DNA from: Tahibacter soli
Lineage (GTDB): Bacteria; Pseudomonadota; Gammaproteobacteria; Xanthomonadales; Rhodanobacteraceae
Assembly (NCBI RefSeq): GCF_025717065.2
Contig: NZ_JAOVZO020000015.1
Coordinates: forward strand, 124,001-188,000
Length of the DNA stretch: 64,000 nucleotides
Reading direction: 5' to 3'
Position 1 is the first letter of the stretch, and every line of letters starts with the position of its first letter. The position numbers and the translations under genes are program-made. Positions 8,528 to 17,774 of the stretch are shown here, piece after piece. The notes below the pieces were generated by a model, which did not search any database, was not told the origin of the DNA, and worked only from the letters and a program-made list of their open reading frames with translations.

Positions 8528-11500
8528 ATGGCGCAGAAGGAAACGATACGGCTCGCCGCGCGAGCCGCCTGGGTCGTCATTCTCGCGACGGCGTGCGCCG
8601 CCGTGCACGCCGATGTGCCGCGGCTCGCGGACGGCGGCACTCTCGAACGCACGATATCGACCGGCGTCGACGATCGCATCGCGATCGACGCGAACGCGGG
8701 CCCGCTCGTCGTCGTCGTCGCGCAGAACGGCGTCGACCTGTCGCTGCAGGTCGACGGCGACGCGCACGTGCGCAACGCGCCGACGGGACGCTGGGGCGAC
8801 GAGCTCGCGATCGTCGAACGCGATGCGGAAATCGTCGTGCGCACGCGCGCCACCGGCGTCGCGAACGCGCGCTATCGCGTTCGCGCGTTCGCGCTCGGCG
8901 GCGCGGAAGGCCGCCGCCTGCCCGCGCCGGTCTGGCGGCTGTGGGCGCAGGCGTACTACGACGCGGGCGTCGATGCCGTCGCGGGCTATCCGGAAGCGGC
9001 CGGCCGCTTGCGCGGCGTCGAGGCCGCGCTGGCCGCGAGTGCCGACGGCGGCGGCGAATCGCTGCGCGAAGTGCGGCTCGGCATCGCCAATCTGCTGCGC
9101 CGCGCGATGAAGCACGACGAGGCCATCGCGGCGTACGACGCGATGCTCGCGACGCTCGACGAACGCGAACAGCCGCAATGGGTCATGCGCGCGAGCAACG
9201 GCAAAGGCTTGTCGTTGCGCGAGAAAGCGATCTATCCGGAGGCCGACGCGGCGTTCGCGCGCTCGGAGGCGATCGGCGACGCCGGGCACGATCCGTTCGA
9301 ATGGGTCTCGGCGCGCAACAACCGCTGTCTGATCAAGCAGCATCTCGGCCACCTCGCGGCGGCGCGCGACTGTTATCGCGACGTCATTCCGGCGTACCGC
9401 AAGGTCGCGCCGGAACAGGTCGCCGTGCCGCTGCTGAATCTCGCTGCCGCTGCTGCGGCGCTCGGCGAGCCGGAAACCGCGCTGCCGAACTTTCACGAAG
9501 CGCTGGCGCTGCGCCGCGCCGGCACCGATCGCGTGAGCCTCGGCGTCGTGCTGACGAACCTCGCGGTGTTCGAGGCGCGCACCGGCGCATGGCCCGAGGC
9601 GCTCGCCCACAGTCTCGAGGCGCAGAACGTGTTCGAGTCGATCGGCAATACCGCGCGTCTGGCCGGCGTGCTGCTCGTGCGCGGCTGGATCTACGAAAAT
9701 CTGCACGAATCGTCGCGTGCCCGCGAATACTTCAACCGCTCGCTGGCGCTGGCGAACAAGACCGGCGACAAGGGCGCGATCGCCGCGGCGCGGTCGGTGC
9801 TCGCGGGCAGCGAGACCGACGATGCGCTCGCCGCCGCGGCGCATCGCGACGTCATCGACTGGTACGCGCAAACCGGCCAGTCGGAGTGGGAGATCGACGA
9901 GCGGCTGGAGCTCGCGCGTCGCCTCGACGCGCTCGGCGACGCCGCGGGGCGTACGGCGGAACTGGCGAAGATCGATGCGCTGCTGGCTGACGGTGCGAGC
10001 CGCGTGCAGCGCGCGCGGGCCGCAATGCTGCGCGCGACGGTGGCGCAGCGCGAGGGCCGCGACGCCGACGCGCTCGTGCTGGTCGATCAGGCGATCGCGC
10101 TGCGCGTGCAGGCGCGCCAGCCCGACGGAGTCGCCGCGGCGCGGCTGGCAAAAGCGCGTATCGAGCGGCGCGCGGGCCGTGCCGACGCGGCGCTCGCCGA
10201 ACTCGAGCGCGCGCTCGCCGAACTGCGGCACGCCGAGCGGTTGCCGGGCAGCCCCGTGCTGGCCGCGAACCTGCTCGATCGCCGCGGCGAACTGATCGAC
10301 GAGGCGACCGATCTCGTGCTCGGTCCGGAGCCCGGCACCGCGGCCATCGAACGCGCCTGGGCGCTGCGCGGCAGGTTCGCGTCGTCGCCGGCCGCGTTCG
10401 CGCCGGTCGACGCGGCGCAACGCGAACTGCTCGCCGAACTGCGCGCGAAGGTGATGGTGCTGGCCGGCGCGTCGTCGCCGCGCGTGGCAGCGGCCGCGAA
10501 GCCTCAGGACGCCGACGAGCAGGCCGCGGTGGCGCGCCGCATCGAGGCGATCGAATCGGAACTCGACGCGCGCGCCGCGCAGGAACGGCGCGCCGCTTCG
10601 CGCACGGCGTTGTCGCTGCCGGCGCTCGCGGCGGCGCTCAAGCCGGGCGAGGCGTTCGCGGCGCTCGCGCTCGGCGAACGGCGCAGCGGCGCATTCGTCG
10701 TCGCGCCCGACGGTTATCGCTGGGTGACGCTGCCGCGCCGCGGCGTGCTCGACGCGGCGACGGTCGAGTCGGTCTCGCGGCCCGACGCGTCGACGCTCGC
10801 ACCGCTGTCGCAGGCGCTCGTTCCGCTCGCGCAGGCGCTCGGTTCCGCGCGCCGCGCGATCATCGTGCCGGACGGCGCGTCGCATCTCGTGCCGTTTGCG
10901 GCGCTGCGCGACGGCGACGGCCGCTACTGGGTCGAACGCCGCAGCGTCACGCTGCTGTCCGAGCCGCCGTCGCTGCCGGCGCAGCTGCGACCGCTCGCCG
11001 TCTCGGCGGGGTATCCGGTCGTCGTGTGGGGTTCAGGCCGCACCGCCTCCGGCCGCATCGTCGCCGATCGGGCGGTGTTTCGCTCGGGCGCGAAGCTCGC
11101 GCCGCTGCCGGGCGCGTCGATCGAGCTCGCGCTGATCGAAACCGCGCTCGGCGAATCGCGCGTGAGCCTCGGCGATTCGTACGCGCGCGTCGTCGCGCCG
11201 AACGCGGCGAACTGGGTGCTGCACGTGGCGGCGCACGGCATCGCCAGCGCGGCGCATCCGCAGGCCTCGGCGCTCGCGCTGCCCGACGCCGACGGCGGCG
11301 CGTTCACGCTGCTCGGCGGCGGCGAAGTAGATTTGGGTAAAATTCCGCCTCGTCTCGTTTTTTTGAACGCGTGCGAAGGCGCTGCCGGCCGCATGTTCCT
11401 GACGCAGGCGCCGTCGTCGCTCGCGAGCGATTTCCTGCGCGCCGGCGCCGATGCCGCGCTCGCCGCCGCGTGGCCGGTGGAAGACGCGCAGGCCGCGCGT

Positions 11501-11650
11501 TTCGCGCAGCTCGTGTACGCCGCGCTCGAGCAGCGCAGCGACGATGCGGCCGAGGCGCTCGCGCTCGCGCAGCGCACGGTGCTGACGCGCCGCCGCGGCG
11601 CGCCGCCGCGCGACTGGGGCGGCTATTCGCTACTCGTGCGACCGCGCTGA
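8528..11650 (+). CDS. Exported TPR-CHAT caspase-like protein, paralogue 2
   Basis: 1040 residues from ATG 8528 (GGGGGT just upstream). A clear signal peptide (ARAAWVVILATACAAVHA, cleavage before DVPRL) is followed by a PPC-like beta domain, about 500 residues of TPRs and a C-terminal CHAT domain. The dyad is H903 (HVAAHG) and C949 (FLNACEG), followed by AAWPVED. It aligns with paralogue 1 along its whole length: RWGDELAIVERDAEI here against RWGPEVVVVEKACDL there, and the shared RNNRCLI in the TPRs. The tandem pair most simply arose by duplication, with the two low-GC genes arriving later or being retained between. The 3' end overlaps the convergent DUF1028 gene by 21 bp. Confidence 0.9.
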   Translation: MAQKETIRLAARAAWVVILATACAAVHADVPRLADGGTLERTISTGVDDRIAIDANAGPLVVVVAQNGVDLSLQVDGDAHVRNAPTGRWGDELAIVERDAEIVVRTRATGVANARYRVRAFALGGAEGRRLPAPVWRLWAQAYYDAGVDAVAGYPEAAGRLRGVEAALAASADGGGESLREVRLGIANLLRRAMKHDEAIAAYDAMLATLDEREQPQWVMRASNGKGLSLREKAIYPEADAAFARSEAIGDAGHDPFEWVSARNNRCLIKQHLGHLAAARDCYRDVIPAYRKVAPEQVAVPLLNLAAAAAALGEPETALPNFHEALALRRAGTDRVSLGVVLTNLAVFEARTGAWPEALAHSLEAQNVFESIGNTARLAGVLLVRGWIYENLHESSRAREYFNRSLALANKTGDKGAIAAARSVLAGSETDDALAAAAHRDVIDWYAQTGQSEWEIDERLELARRLDALGDAAGRTAELAKIDALLADGASRVQRARAAMLRATVAQREGRDADALVLVDQAIALRVQARQPDGVAAARLAKARIERRAGRADAALAELERALAELRHAERLPGSPVLAANLLDRRGELIDEATDLVLGPEPGTAAIERAWALRGRFASSPAAFAPVDAAQRELLAELRAKVMVLAGASSPRVAAAAKPQDADEQAAVARRIEAIESELDARAAQERRAASRTALSLPALAAALKPGEAFAALALGERRSGAFVVAPDGYRWVTLPRRGVLDAATVESVSRPDASTLAPLSQALVPLAQALGSARRAIIVPDGASHLVPFAALRDGDGRYWVERRSVTLLSEPPSLPAQLRPLAVSAGYPVVVWGSGRTASGRIVADRAVFRSGAKLAPLPGASIELALIETALGESRVSLGDSYARVVAPNAANWVLHVAAHGIASAAHPQASALALPDADGGAFTLLGGGEVDLGKIPPRLVFLNACEGAAGRMFLTQAPSSLASDFLRAGADAALAAAWPVEDAQAARFAQLVYAALEQRSDDAAEALALAQRTVLTRRRGAPPRDWGGYSLLVRPR

Positions 11651-12859
11651 CAGGCGCCGGTCGTCCGGCCAGCGCTTGCGCGCGAGGCGCAGCTGCGTTC
11701 GCGCGTCGCGCGCGAGACCGAGCGCGGCGAGCGCATCGATGCGCACGAGCGCCGACCGCGATGTCTCGTCGCGCGCCGGCAGCACGCCCAGCGCCTCGGC
11801 CGGCCGTTGCGCCTCGACGAGCCGGGCAGCGAGCGAGGCGCGCGCGGCCGCGGGTGCCTGCGCGTCGAGCGCGCGCAGATCGGCGAGCGCCGCATTGCGC
11901 TGCGCGTCGTCGACGTAGCGGGCGAACAGCGGATTGGCGCCGAGCGCGGCGTAACGACCCGCGCCGAGTTCGACCGCGCGCCACGCATCGTTCTGCGCGA
12001 ACGCCGCCGCGAGGTATTGCAGCGCCAGCTGCGGCCGTTCGATCTCGATGGCGACGCGCGCCGCCTGCAGCCACGCGCGCGGCCAGGCCGGCGCCTTCGC
12101 GACCGCGCCGATCAGGAGATTCGCGGCGCGTTCGAACTCGCCGCGCCTGGCGGCCTGTCGCGCCGCGACGATGTCCTGCCGTGCGGCGTATTGCCCGTAC
12201 AGCGAGGTCAGTGCCGCGATCGGATCGCTCGCGTGATCGACGCGCAGGTCGATATCGATCGGCCAGCCGTCGGTCGTGCGCACGAGGAGCGCGGCCGATT
12301 CGCGCCCGGTCGTCTGCCCGCCGGCGCGTTCGCCGGCAGCGAGCGATGCGAGCAGGCGTTCGGCGAGCGGGCCGCGCGCGGCGAGAAACGCCGACTCCAT
12401 CGCGGCGATCACTTGCGGGCCGGCGAGGCCGTTGCCCTGCACGCTGTAGCCCGCGCCGCCGCGCGACCCGGCCCACGGCGACGCCGCGACGTCGCGGCCG
12501 GTATGCACGGCGCTCGTACCGTCGACGCGCACGAGCGCCACCTGACGGGCTTGGATCGTCTCGCCGTCGAAATCGCCGTCGTCGGCGAGGATGCGCGCGA
12601 GCGCGTCGGCCGGCGTCGCGCCGGCCGCCATCAGCGCGAGCGCCTGCGGGCCGTAGTGCGGGTTCGTCTCGAACTGCGACACGAGCGCGCCGACGCCGGC
12701 CTGCGCGGCCGGCACGCTCGCGCCGACGGCGAGGTTGTTCGTCTGCACCGCGACGCCGCAGGCGCGTGTCGCGGCGTCGCAGGCGACGATCGAGTAGGTC
12801 GCGTGCGCCGGTGCGGCGGCGGCGAGCAACAGCGGCAACCATCGGCGCAAGGCGGGCAT
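11630..12859 (-). CDS. Secreted DUF1028 Ntn-hydrolase-like protein
   Basis: 409 residues from ATG 12859, chosen because it gives a signal peptide (WLPLLLAAAAPAHA). The mature start TYSIVACDAATRACGVAVQT is the DUF1028 N terminus, a family placed in the Ntn-hydrolase superfamily. Other family blocks seen: TNNLAVGASVPAAQAGVGA, GYSVQGNGLAG, and RTTDGWPIDIDLRVDH near residue 220. The C-terminal ~170 residues are TPR-like helices, an extension seen in some members. Possible peptidase or amidase, acting in the periplasm; substrate unknown. Same strand as the M14 carboxypeptidase gene, whose stop is 52 bp upstream, so the two may be co-transcribed for peptide breakdown. Confidence 0.85.
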   Translation of the reverse strand: MPALRRWLPLLLAAAAPAHATYSIVACDAATRACGVAVQTNNLAVGASVPAAQAGVGALVSQFETNPHYGPQALALMAAGATPADALARILADDGDFDGETIQARQVALVRVDGTSAVHTGRDVAASPWAGSRGGAGYSVQGNGLAGPQVIAAMESAFLAARGPLAERLLASLAAGERAGGQTTGRESAALLVRTTDGWPIDIDLRVDHASDPIAALTSLYGQYAARQDIVAARQAARRGEFERAANLLIGAVAKAPAWPRAWLQAARVAIEIERPQLALQYLAAAFAQNDAWRAVELGAGRYAALGANPLFARYVDDAQRNAALADLRALDAQAPAAARASLAARLVEAQRPAEALGVLPARDETSRSALVRIDALAALGLARDARTQLRLARKRWPDDRRLSARSHE

Positions 12860-12911
12860 CGGGCGACTCCGTTCGGGAATCGCGCTTCGATGCCGTCCGC
12901 GGCGCGACGGT

Positions 12912-14684
12912 TTAGTCCGCCGGCGCGCTGTCGACGCGCAGCACGGGATAGAGATTGAAGCGCTCGTCCCACGACGAATGCCGGCGCGCGAAGAACGCAA
13001 GACGCGCGCTCGCGTTCTTGGCGAACGCCGGGTCGTCGGCGAGCTTTTTGTTGAACGCCTCGGCGAGCGCCGGATCGGCCTTGAGCTGCGCGCGCGCAAC
13101 GTCCTCGGCGACGTAGTCTTCCATGTATTCCTTCTGTTCGAACGCGCCGTTGAACAGGCCCCACGCGGCGAGCGCGTCGGGCGCGGCCGGCTCGAGCAGC
13201 GCGACGACGATGCGCGAGCGCGCCTGCGCGATCGGCACGAACAGCGCGCCGGCGCCGACGTCGCGCGTCTCGTTCTTCCAGTCGCCCGTGAGCGTCGCGC
13301 GCTGGTGACCTTCGACCGGCTGGCCCGAGAACGCGGCGCCGTCGGCGCGGAACGTCTGCGCGGCGAGCGACGCGGGCCGCTTCAGCGCGCGGAACTCGAC
13401 GCCGTGCGCGGCGAGCCGCGCGCCGACTTCTTCGGCGAACGCGGCCGGCACGACATAGCCGGCCTTCGGCGCGTCGACGCTGCGATCGGGCACGACTTCG
13501 TCGCGCAGCGGCACTTTCCAGATTTGCGGTTTTTTCTCGTCGTAGCGGGTCATCAGCGCGCCGGAGATTTCCGACGGCGTGCGCGTGTACGCGTAGCCTC
13601 GGAAATCGATCGTACGCGTCGCTTCGGTCGCCTTGTAGTCGAGCGGCACGCGCGTGCCGCCGAGTTGCGTCGCGCGCGCGTCGGCTTCGTGCTGCAGCTT
13701 GCGCCATTGCGCGCCGCGCTCGGCGGTGAGTTCGAGCACGTCGACGATCGTGTTGCGCGTGATGCGAACGCGCGTCGGGTAGTCCTTCCACGAATGCGTT
13801 TCGACGAGCATGCCGAAGCGGTTGCGCAGCGGCAGGTAGCCGGTCGAGAAGCGCGGCGGCGGCACGCCGTCGACGAAGCCCGAGGCCGGATCGTCGGAGA
13901 CGACGAACGACGGATAGAACGTCAGCGGCAGCGAACCCTGTTTGGCGAGCTTGCCGGCGGTGTCGTCGCGCAGCGCGCGGCCGGCCTTGCGCAGCGCGTC
14001 GTCGCCGGAATGCGCCGGCTCGACCTGGATCGACACGTCGTGCTCGAACTGCGCGCCGTCCGTCACATGCAGGTCGATGTACGCGACGGGATCCCAGGCG
14101 TTGACGAGGCCGAGCATCGCGCGCATCTCGGGCGCGTCGGCCTTGAGGTAGTCGCGGTTCAAATTGTAGTTCTGTGCGGTCGTGCGCCAGCCCATTTCTT
14201 CCGGGCCGCGCTGGTTCGGCCGGTTCCAGCGGCCGAAGCGCTCGTGCCCGTCGATGTTGAACACCGGCACGAAGACGAGCACCTGTTTGGCGAGCGCGCC
14301 CTTCGCCGCTTTCCCGGAGAGCGCCTCGCGCAGCGCGAGAAAGCCCGCGTCCTTGCCGTCGATTTCGCCGGCGTGGATGCCGCCCTGGATCAGGAGCACC
14401 GGCAGCGCCTTGGCGCGCGCCTCGTCGGGCGTCAGCGCGCCGGCCCTCGACGCGACGAGCGCGAGCATCGGCCGGCCCTCGGGCGTGCGGCCGAACTCGA
14501 TGCAGCGCACGGCGTCCGGGTACGCCTTGTGGAAACGTTCGCACAGCGCCGCGACTTCGTCGTAGCGGCCGGTGCGTTTGAAGCCGGACTGTTCGGCGAC
14601 GGTGGCGAGCGGATCGGCGGCGGCGAGCGCGTGGCTTGCGCCGGCGGTCGCGACGAGCGCGGCGAGGAGGCGGGAGAGGTTCAT
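12912..14684 (-). CDS. Secreted M14-family zinc carboxypeptidase
   Basis: 590 residues from ATG 14684 with a signal peptide (LLAALVATAGASHALAA). M14 zinc ligands are visible: HAGEIDGKDA (His and Glu, around residue 105), and the third His in VAYIDLHVTDG (around residue 205). The substrate-side Arg/Asn region is represented by NLNRDYLKADAPE. The rest (about 330-590) is a long C-terminal region with a WGLFNGAFEQKEYMEDY motif typical of this bacterial subgroup, which is much longer than pancreatic carboxypeptidases. Predicted to remove C-terminal residues from peptides in the periplasm or outside. Lies 52 bp upstream of the DUF1028 gene on the same strand. Confidence 0.88.
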   Translation of the reverse strand: MNLSRLLAALVATAGASHALAAADPLATVAEQSGFKRTGRYDEVAALCERFHKAYPDAVRCIEFGRTPEGRPMLALVASRAGALTPDEARAKALPVLLIQGGIHAGEIDGKDAGFLALREALSGKAAKGALAKQVLVFVPVFNIDGHERFGRWNRPNQRGPEEMGWRTTAQNYNLNRDYLKADAPEMRAMLGLVNAWDPVAYIDLHVTDGAQFEHDVSIQVEPAHSGDDALRKAGRALRDDTAGKLAKQGSLPLTFYPSFVVSDDPASGFVDGVPPPRFSTGYLPLRNRFGMLVETHSWKDYPTRVRITRNTIVDVLELTAERGAQWRKLQHEADARATQLGGTRVPLDYKATEATRTIDFRGYAYTRTPSEISGALMTRYDEKKPQIWKVPLRDEVVPDRSVDAPKAGYVVPAAFAEEVGARLAAHGVEFRALKRPASLAAQTFRADGAAFSGQPVEGHQRATLTGDWKNETRDVGAGALFVPIAQARSRIVVALLEPAAPDALAAWGLFNGAFEQKEYMEDYVAEDVARAQLKADPALAEAFNKKLADDPAFAKNASARLAFFARRHSSWDERFNLYPVLRVDSAPAD

Positions 14685-14780
14685 CGACGGTACCGTGGGA
14701 GTGCGGAACCGTCGATGTTAGTTCGCGTGCGCCGATGTGGATACGGCTGGACGATACCGCTTTGGCGCGTTTGCGGCAGT

Positions 14781-14808
14781 CCGCCCGCCGCGGTTTCGCG
14801 GCGGGCGG
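14781..14808 (-). terminator. Hairpin downstream of the small membrane gene
   Basis: Perfect 12-bp GC-only stem (14781-14792 pairs with 14797-14808) with a GTTT loop, 25 bp after the stop of the gene at 14834-15253. There is no clear U tract, so efficiency is uncertain. Confidence 0.5.
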
Positions 14809-14833
14809 CGGGTGTCGTGTCGGGGATGGATCG

Positions 14834-15253
14834 TCAGAACGCGCGTACGAGGAGCCACAGCGCGAGCACCAGGCAGACGACGCCGAGGATCGCCTTGAAC
14901 GGCGCGAGCCTCGCGGAGAAGTCGGCGAGTCCCTTGGTGAAGCCGTTCTCGCCGATCAGCGCCTTGAGCGCCGGCACCGACAGGATCAGCGACAGCGCGA
15001 TGACGACGAACTGGGTGAGCAGGCCGATCAGGAAGTGGAACGGCGCGTAGCTGAAGGCGGACATCGCCGAGAGCAGGTGCAGGAACCCGATCAGTCCCCA
15101 GATCAGGCCGACGAGGCCGATCCAGCCTTCGACCGATTGCAGCTGGTTCAACGGACCGGCGAGATTGGCGTTGCGTTCGCGCAGCAGCGCGGCGATGCCG
15201 AGGATGCCGAGCAGTATCAGAAGTACGAGCGTGACGAACCACATGGACGACAT
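14834..15253 (-). CDS. Small four-helix membrane protein
   Basis: 139 residues from ATG 15253, set by a strong GGAGG site. Four hydrophobic segments: about 5-24 (FVTLVLLILLGILGIAALL), 43-63, 71-92 and 117-138 (ILGVVCLVLALWLLVRAF). Polar loops are short, apart from a basic/acidic loop near residue 100 (ENGFTKGLADFSARLAPFK). The family is not recognised with confidence, though small proteins of this shape are common in Xanthomonadales. It follows the secreted protein at 15369-16217 on the same strand, but a strong hairpin lies between them, so it probably has its own promoter. Confidence 0.7.
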   Translation of the reverse strand: MSSMWFVTLVLLILLGILGIAALLRERNANLAGPLNQLQSVEGWIGLVGLIWGLIGFLHLLSAMSAFSYAPFHFLIGLLTQFVVIALSLILSVPALKALIGENGFTKGLADFSARLAPFKAILGVVCLVLALWLLVRAF

Positions 15254-15330
15254 GAGTTTCCTCCGGTTGGGTCGCGAACGGAACGCGTCAGGGACAGCGA
15301 CGCGAACATAACCCATCGAAGGATGCCTGT

Positions 15331-15360
15331 GCGACGCCCGGAGCGGGGGCCGGGCGTCGC
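15331..15360 (-). terminator. Hairpin after the secreted protein gene
   Basis: Perfect 11-bp stem GCGACGCCCGG / CCGGGCGTCGC with an 8-nt loop, starting 9 bp past the stop at 15369. Position fits a transcription stop or mRNA 3'-end stabiliser; no U tract follows. Confidence 0.5.
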
Positions 15361-15368
15361 GGCGATGC

Positions 15369-16217
15369 TCAGCGTTCGCCGGCCTGCGGCGCGATCAGAT
15401 CGAGCGCTTCGTCGAACTCCTTGCCGGCGTCGATGCTGTTCTCGCGGCCGAGATCGACTTCGGTATGCGTCTCGTCGTCGAACAGGCCGGCCGACAGGCG
15501 GTCCATCGCCGTGTTCATGTGTGCCTGGGCGACGGCGAGCTTGCGCAGCGCCGAGTCTTCGAGCGAACGCACGGCCGCTTCGCGGTCGGGCAGGTTCGTG
15601 CGGCGGCGCAGTTCGACGCGGCCGGCGGCTTCGGTGGCGAGGCTGCTCAGCGTCGCGAGCAGCGTGCGCGTCTCGACGAGCGCGCGCGTCGGTTGCGCCG
15701 GATTGCGCAGGTCGGCCTTGAGGCGGTCGAAGTCCGGATCGAGCGAAGCCCACTTGGCGCCGCTGATCTTGTACGGGAAGTTCGGCACGCAGCCGCACGA
15801 CGGCACCTTGCCCTGCGCGTTGACCCAGTTCTTGCCGTAGTTGGTGAAGATCGAGCGGTACTCGTTGCCGACCTTGTACGAGAACGTCTGGCTGTGATCG
15901 GTGTACTCGACCACGATGTCGTTCGGGTACGGGCAGCCGGCCTTCGGAATCCAGACGAACACGTCCTTGCTGAAGTTGCCGTTGCCGGAGGTGTCGCTCC
16001 AGTCCCAGTACGCCGGCAGGTTGATGCGCATGCCGCAGGCGAACGCCGGCGGCGTCAGTTTCGAGTTGCCGAGCGTGATGTCGCCGGGCGCAACGTCGAG
16101 CAGCGTGTCCGGCGAGACGTAGTGCCACACTTTGTATTCGGCCATCGCGTTGGCGCCGGTCGCGGCGAGCGAGAGCAGGGTGCCGAGGGAAGCGGCCAGC
16201 AGGTTCTTGGTCAACAT
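15369..16217 (-). CDS. Secreted hypothetical protein
   Basis: 282 residues from ATG 16217 (GGAG site upstream). Signal peptide MLTKNLLAASLGTLLSLAAT with a likely cut after GANA. The mature N-terminal half is strand-rich with paired Cys (FACGMRINLP, AGCPYPND, SCGCVPNFPY), suggesting disulphides. The C-terminal third is a charged helical region (residues about 170-270). No recognised domain. An isolated, single-gene unit bounded by a hairpin. Confidence 0.65.
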   Translation of the reverse strand: MLTKNLLAASLGTLLSLAATGANAMAEYKVWHYVSPDTLLDVAPGDITLGNSKLTPPAFACGMRINLPAYWDWSDTSGNGNFSKDVFVWIPKAGCPYPNDIVVEYTDHSQTFSYKVGNEYRSIFTNYGKNWVNAQGKVPSCGCVPNFPYKISGAKWASLDPDFDRLKADLRNPAQPTRALVETRTLLATLSSLATEAAGRVELRRRTNLPDREAAVRSLEDSALRKLAVAQAHMNTAMDRLSAGLFDDETHTEVDLGRENSIDAGKEFDEALDLIAPQAGER

Positions 16218-16312
16218 GACAATCTCCGTATCGTTTGGTTGGGTCCGCCCAGCGGCGGGTTATCCAGACGTACGGCGTTTGTCGCGCGCAGGGATCACGC
16301 ACGAAAAAATTT

Positions 16313-16441
16313 TCAGCAGACCATGCCGCCGAGACTCGACGCGAAGATCGCCGCACCCCAGCGCATCCACAGCGCCGCGAGCACCGCCGCGAGCGCGATC
16401 GCGGCGATCCACACGGCGTAGCGGCGCGCGACGAGGCGCAT
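16313..16441 (-). CDS. Possible 42-residue single-span membrane peptide
   Basis: A short reading frame whose ATG (16441-16439) overlaps the TGA of the MFS transporter gene as TGATG, the classic arrangement for translational coupling. It encodes MRLVARRYAVWIAAIALAAV followed by more hydrophobic residues: a basic N terminus and one strong membrane span. It could be a small subunit or stabiliser of the transporter. The caution is that short open frames are frequent in this GC-rich DNA. Confidence 0.4.
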   Translation of the reverse strand: MRLVARRYAVWIAAIALAAVLAALWMRWGAAIFASSLGGMVC

Positions 16442-17676
16442 CAGACCGGCTCGGGCGCCGCGCGCAGCCGCGGAAACTCGACCGCGCGGTCGCTCGTCGC
16501 GAGGCTGATCGCCGCGGCGGCGAGACCGAGCGCGATGCTCGCGAGCCAGATCGGGTCGTAGCTGCCGGTGGTGTCGTACAGCCGGCCGGCGAGCCACGCG
16601 CCGAGGAAGCTGCCGATCTGGTGGCTCAGGAACACGACGCCGTACAGCGTCGACAGATAGCGCAGGCCGAACATGCCGGCGACGAGTCCGCTCGTCAGCG
16701 GCACGGTGCCGAGCCAGAGGAAGCCGAACGCGGTGGCGAAGACGAGCGCCGACGCGGGCGACAGCGGCACGAGAAGGAACGCGACGATCGCCAGGGCGCG
16801 ACCGCCGTACAGCGCGGCGAGCAGCATCGGTTTGGAGTGACGGTTGCCCCAGAGGCCGAACAGATACGAACCGGCGATGTTGGCGAGGCCGATCAGCGCG
16901 AGCGCGTACGCGCCGACGCTCGGCGCGAGGCCGCGGTCGACGAGAAACGCCGGGAAGTGCGTCGCGATGAACGCGATGTGGAAGCCGCAGACGAAGAAGC
17001 CGAAGTTGAGCAGCCAGTAGTGCGGATGCGCGGCGGCGCGGCGCATGACGGTGCCGAGCGACAGCGCGTCGTCGTCGGCCGCGGCGTTCGCGACGGCGGC
17101 CGGGCGGATGCCGATCGCCGCGACGATCGAGACGAGCACGAGCGCGGTCAGGCCGATCATCGCGCCGCGCCAGCCGGTGCTCGCGATCAGCGCCTGCGCG
17201 ATCGGCACCACGGCGAACTGGCCGAACGAGCCGCCGGCGGTGACGAGACCGAACGCCATGCTGCGCTGTTCCGGGCGCACGAGGCGACCGACGCCGGTCA
17301 GCACGACGACGAACGTCGTGCCGGACAGGCCCAGGCCGATCATGACGCCGAGCGCGGTCATGACGTCGCCGGGCGCGTGCGCGAACGCGGCGAGCGCGAG
17401 ACCCGCGGCGTAGACGATCGTGCCGACGACGAGCACGCGGCGCACGCCGTAGCGGTCGGCGACGGCGCCGACGAACGGCTGCGCGATGCCGAACAGCAGA
17501 TTCTGCACCGCGAGCGCGAAGCCGAAGTACTCGCGGCCGAAACCGAATTCGACGCCCATCGGCTGCATGAACATCGCGAAGCTCTGCCGCACGCCCATGC
17601 TCAGCGTGACGATCAGCGCGCCGCAGGCGATCGCGATCACCGCGGCGCGGGTCCAGGAAGTGTCGCGCGTAGTCAT
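16441..17676 (-). CDS. MFS transporter
   Basis: 411 residues from ATG 17676. Twelve hydrophobic segments can be counted, in two groups of six around a cytoplasmic loop near residues 195-215. The MFS signature between TM2 and TM3 is present as GAVADRYGVRRVLVVG, and a weaker echo in the second half is LFGLWGNRHSKPM. Overall pattern (TRAAVIAIACGALIVTLSMG start, GVRQSFAMFMQPM) resembles the OFA/monocarboxylate-type group, but the substrate cannot be told. The LysR gene is divergent with 98 bp between starts, the usual layout for a regulator controlling its neighbour. A 42-residue peptide overlaps the 3' end. Confidence 0.88.
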   Translation of the reverse strand: MTTRDTSWTRAAVIAIACGALIVTLSMGVRQSFAMFMQPMGVEFGFGREYFGFALAVQNLLFGIAQPFVGAVADRYGVRRVLVVGTIVYAAGLALAAFAHAPGDVMTALGVMIGLGLSGTTFVVVLTGVGRLVRPEQRSMAFGLVTAGGSFGQFAVVPIAQALIASTGWRGAMIGLTALVLVSIVAAIGIRPAAVANAAADDDALSLGTVMRRAAAHPHYWLLNFGFFVCGFHIAFIATHFPAFLVDRGLAPSVGAYALALIGLANIAGSYLFGLWGNRHSKPMLLAALYGGRALAIVAFLLVPLSPASALVFATAFGFLWLGTVPLTSGLVAGMFGLRYLSTLYGVVFLSHQIGSFLGAWLAGRLYDTTGSYDPIWLASIALGLAAAAISLATSDRAVEFPRLRAAPEPV

Positions 17677-17774
17677 GCGGGCGTGCGTTCCGTAAAGGCG
17701 ATAGCGCACTTTACGCCTGCGCCGCGTTCCGCCATACCATTGCGCGGCGAGATTCACTCTCAAGGAACGGTGAA

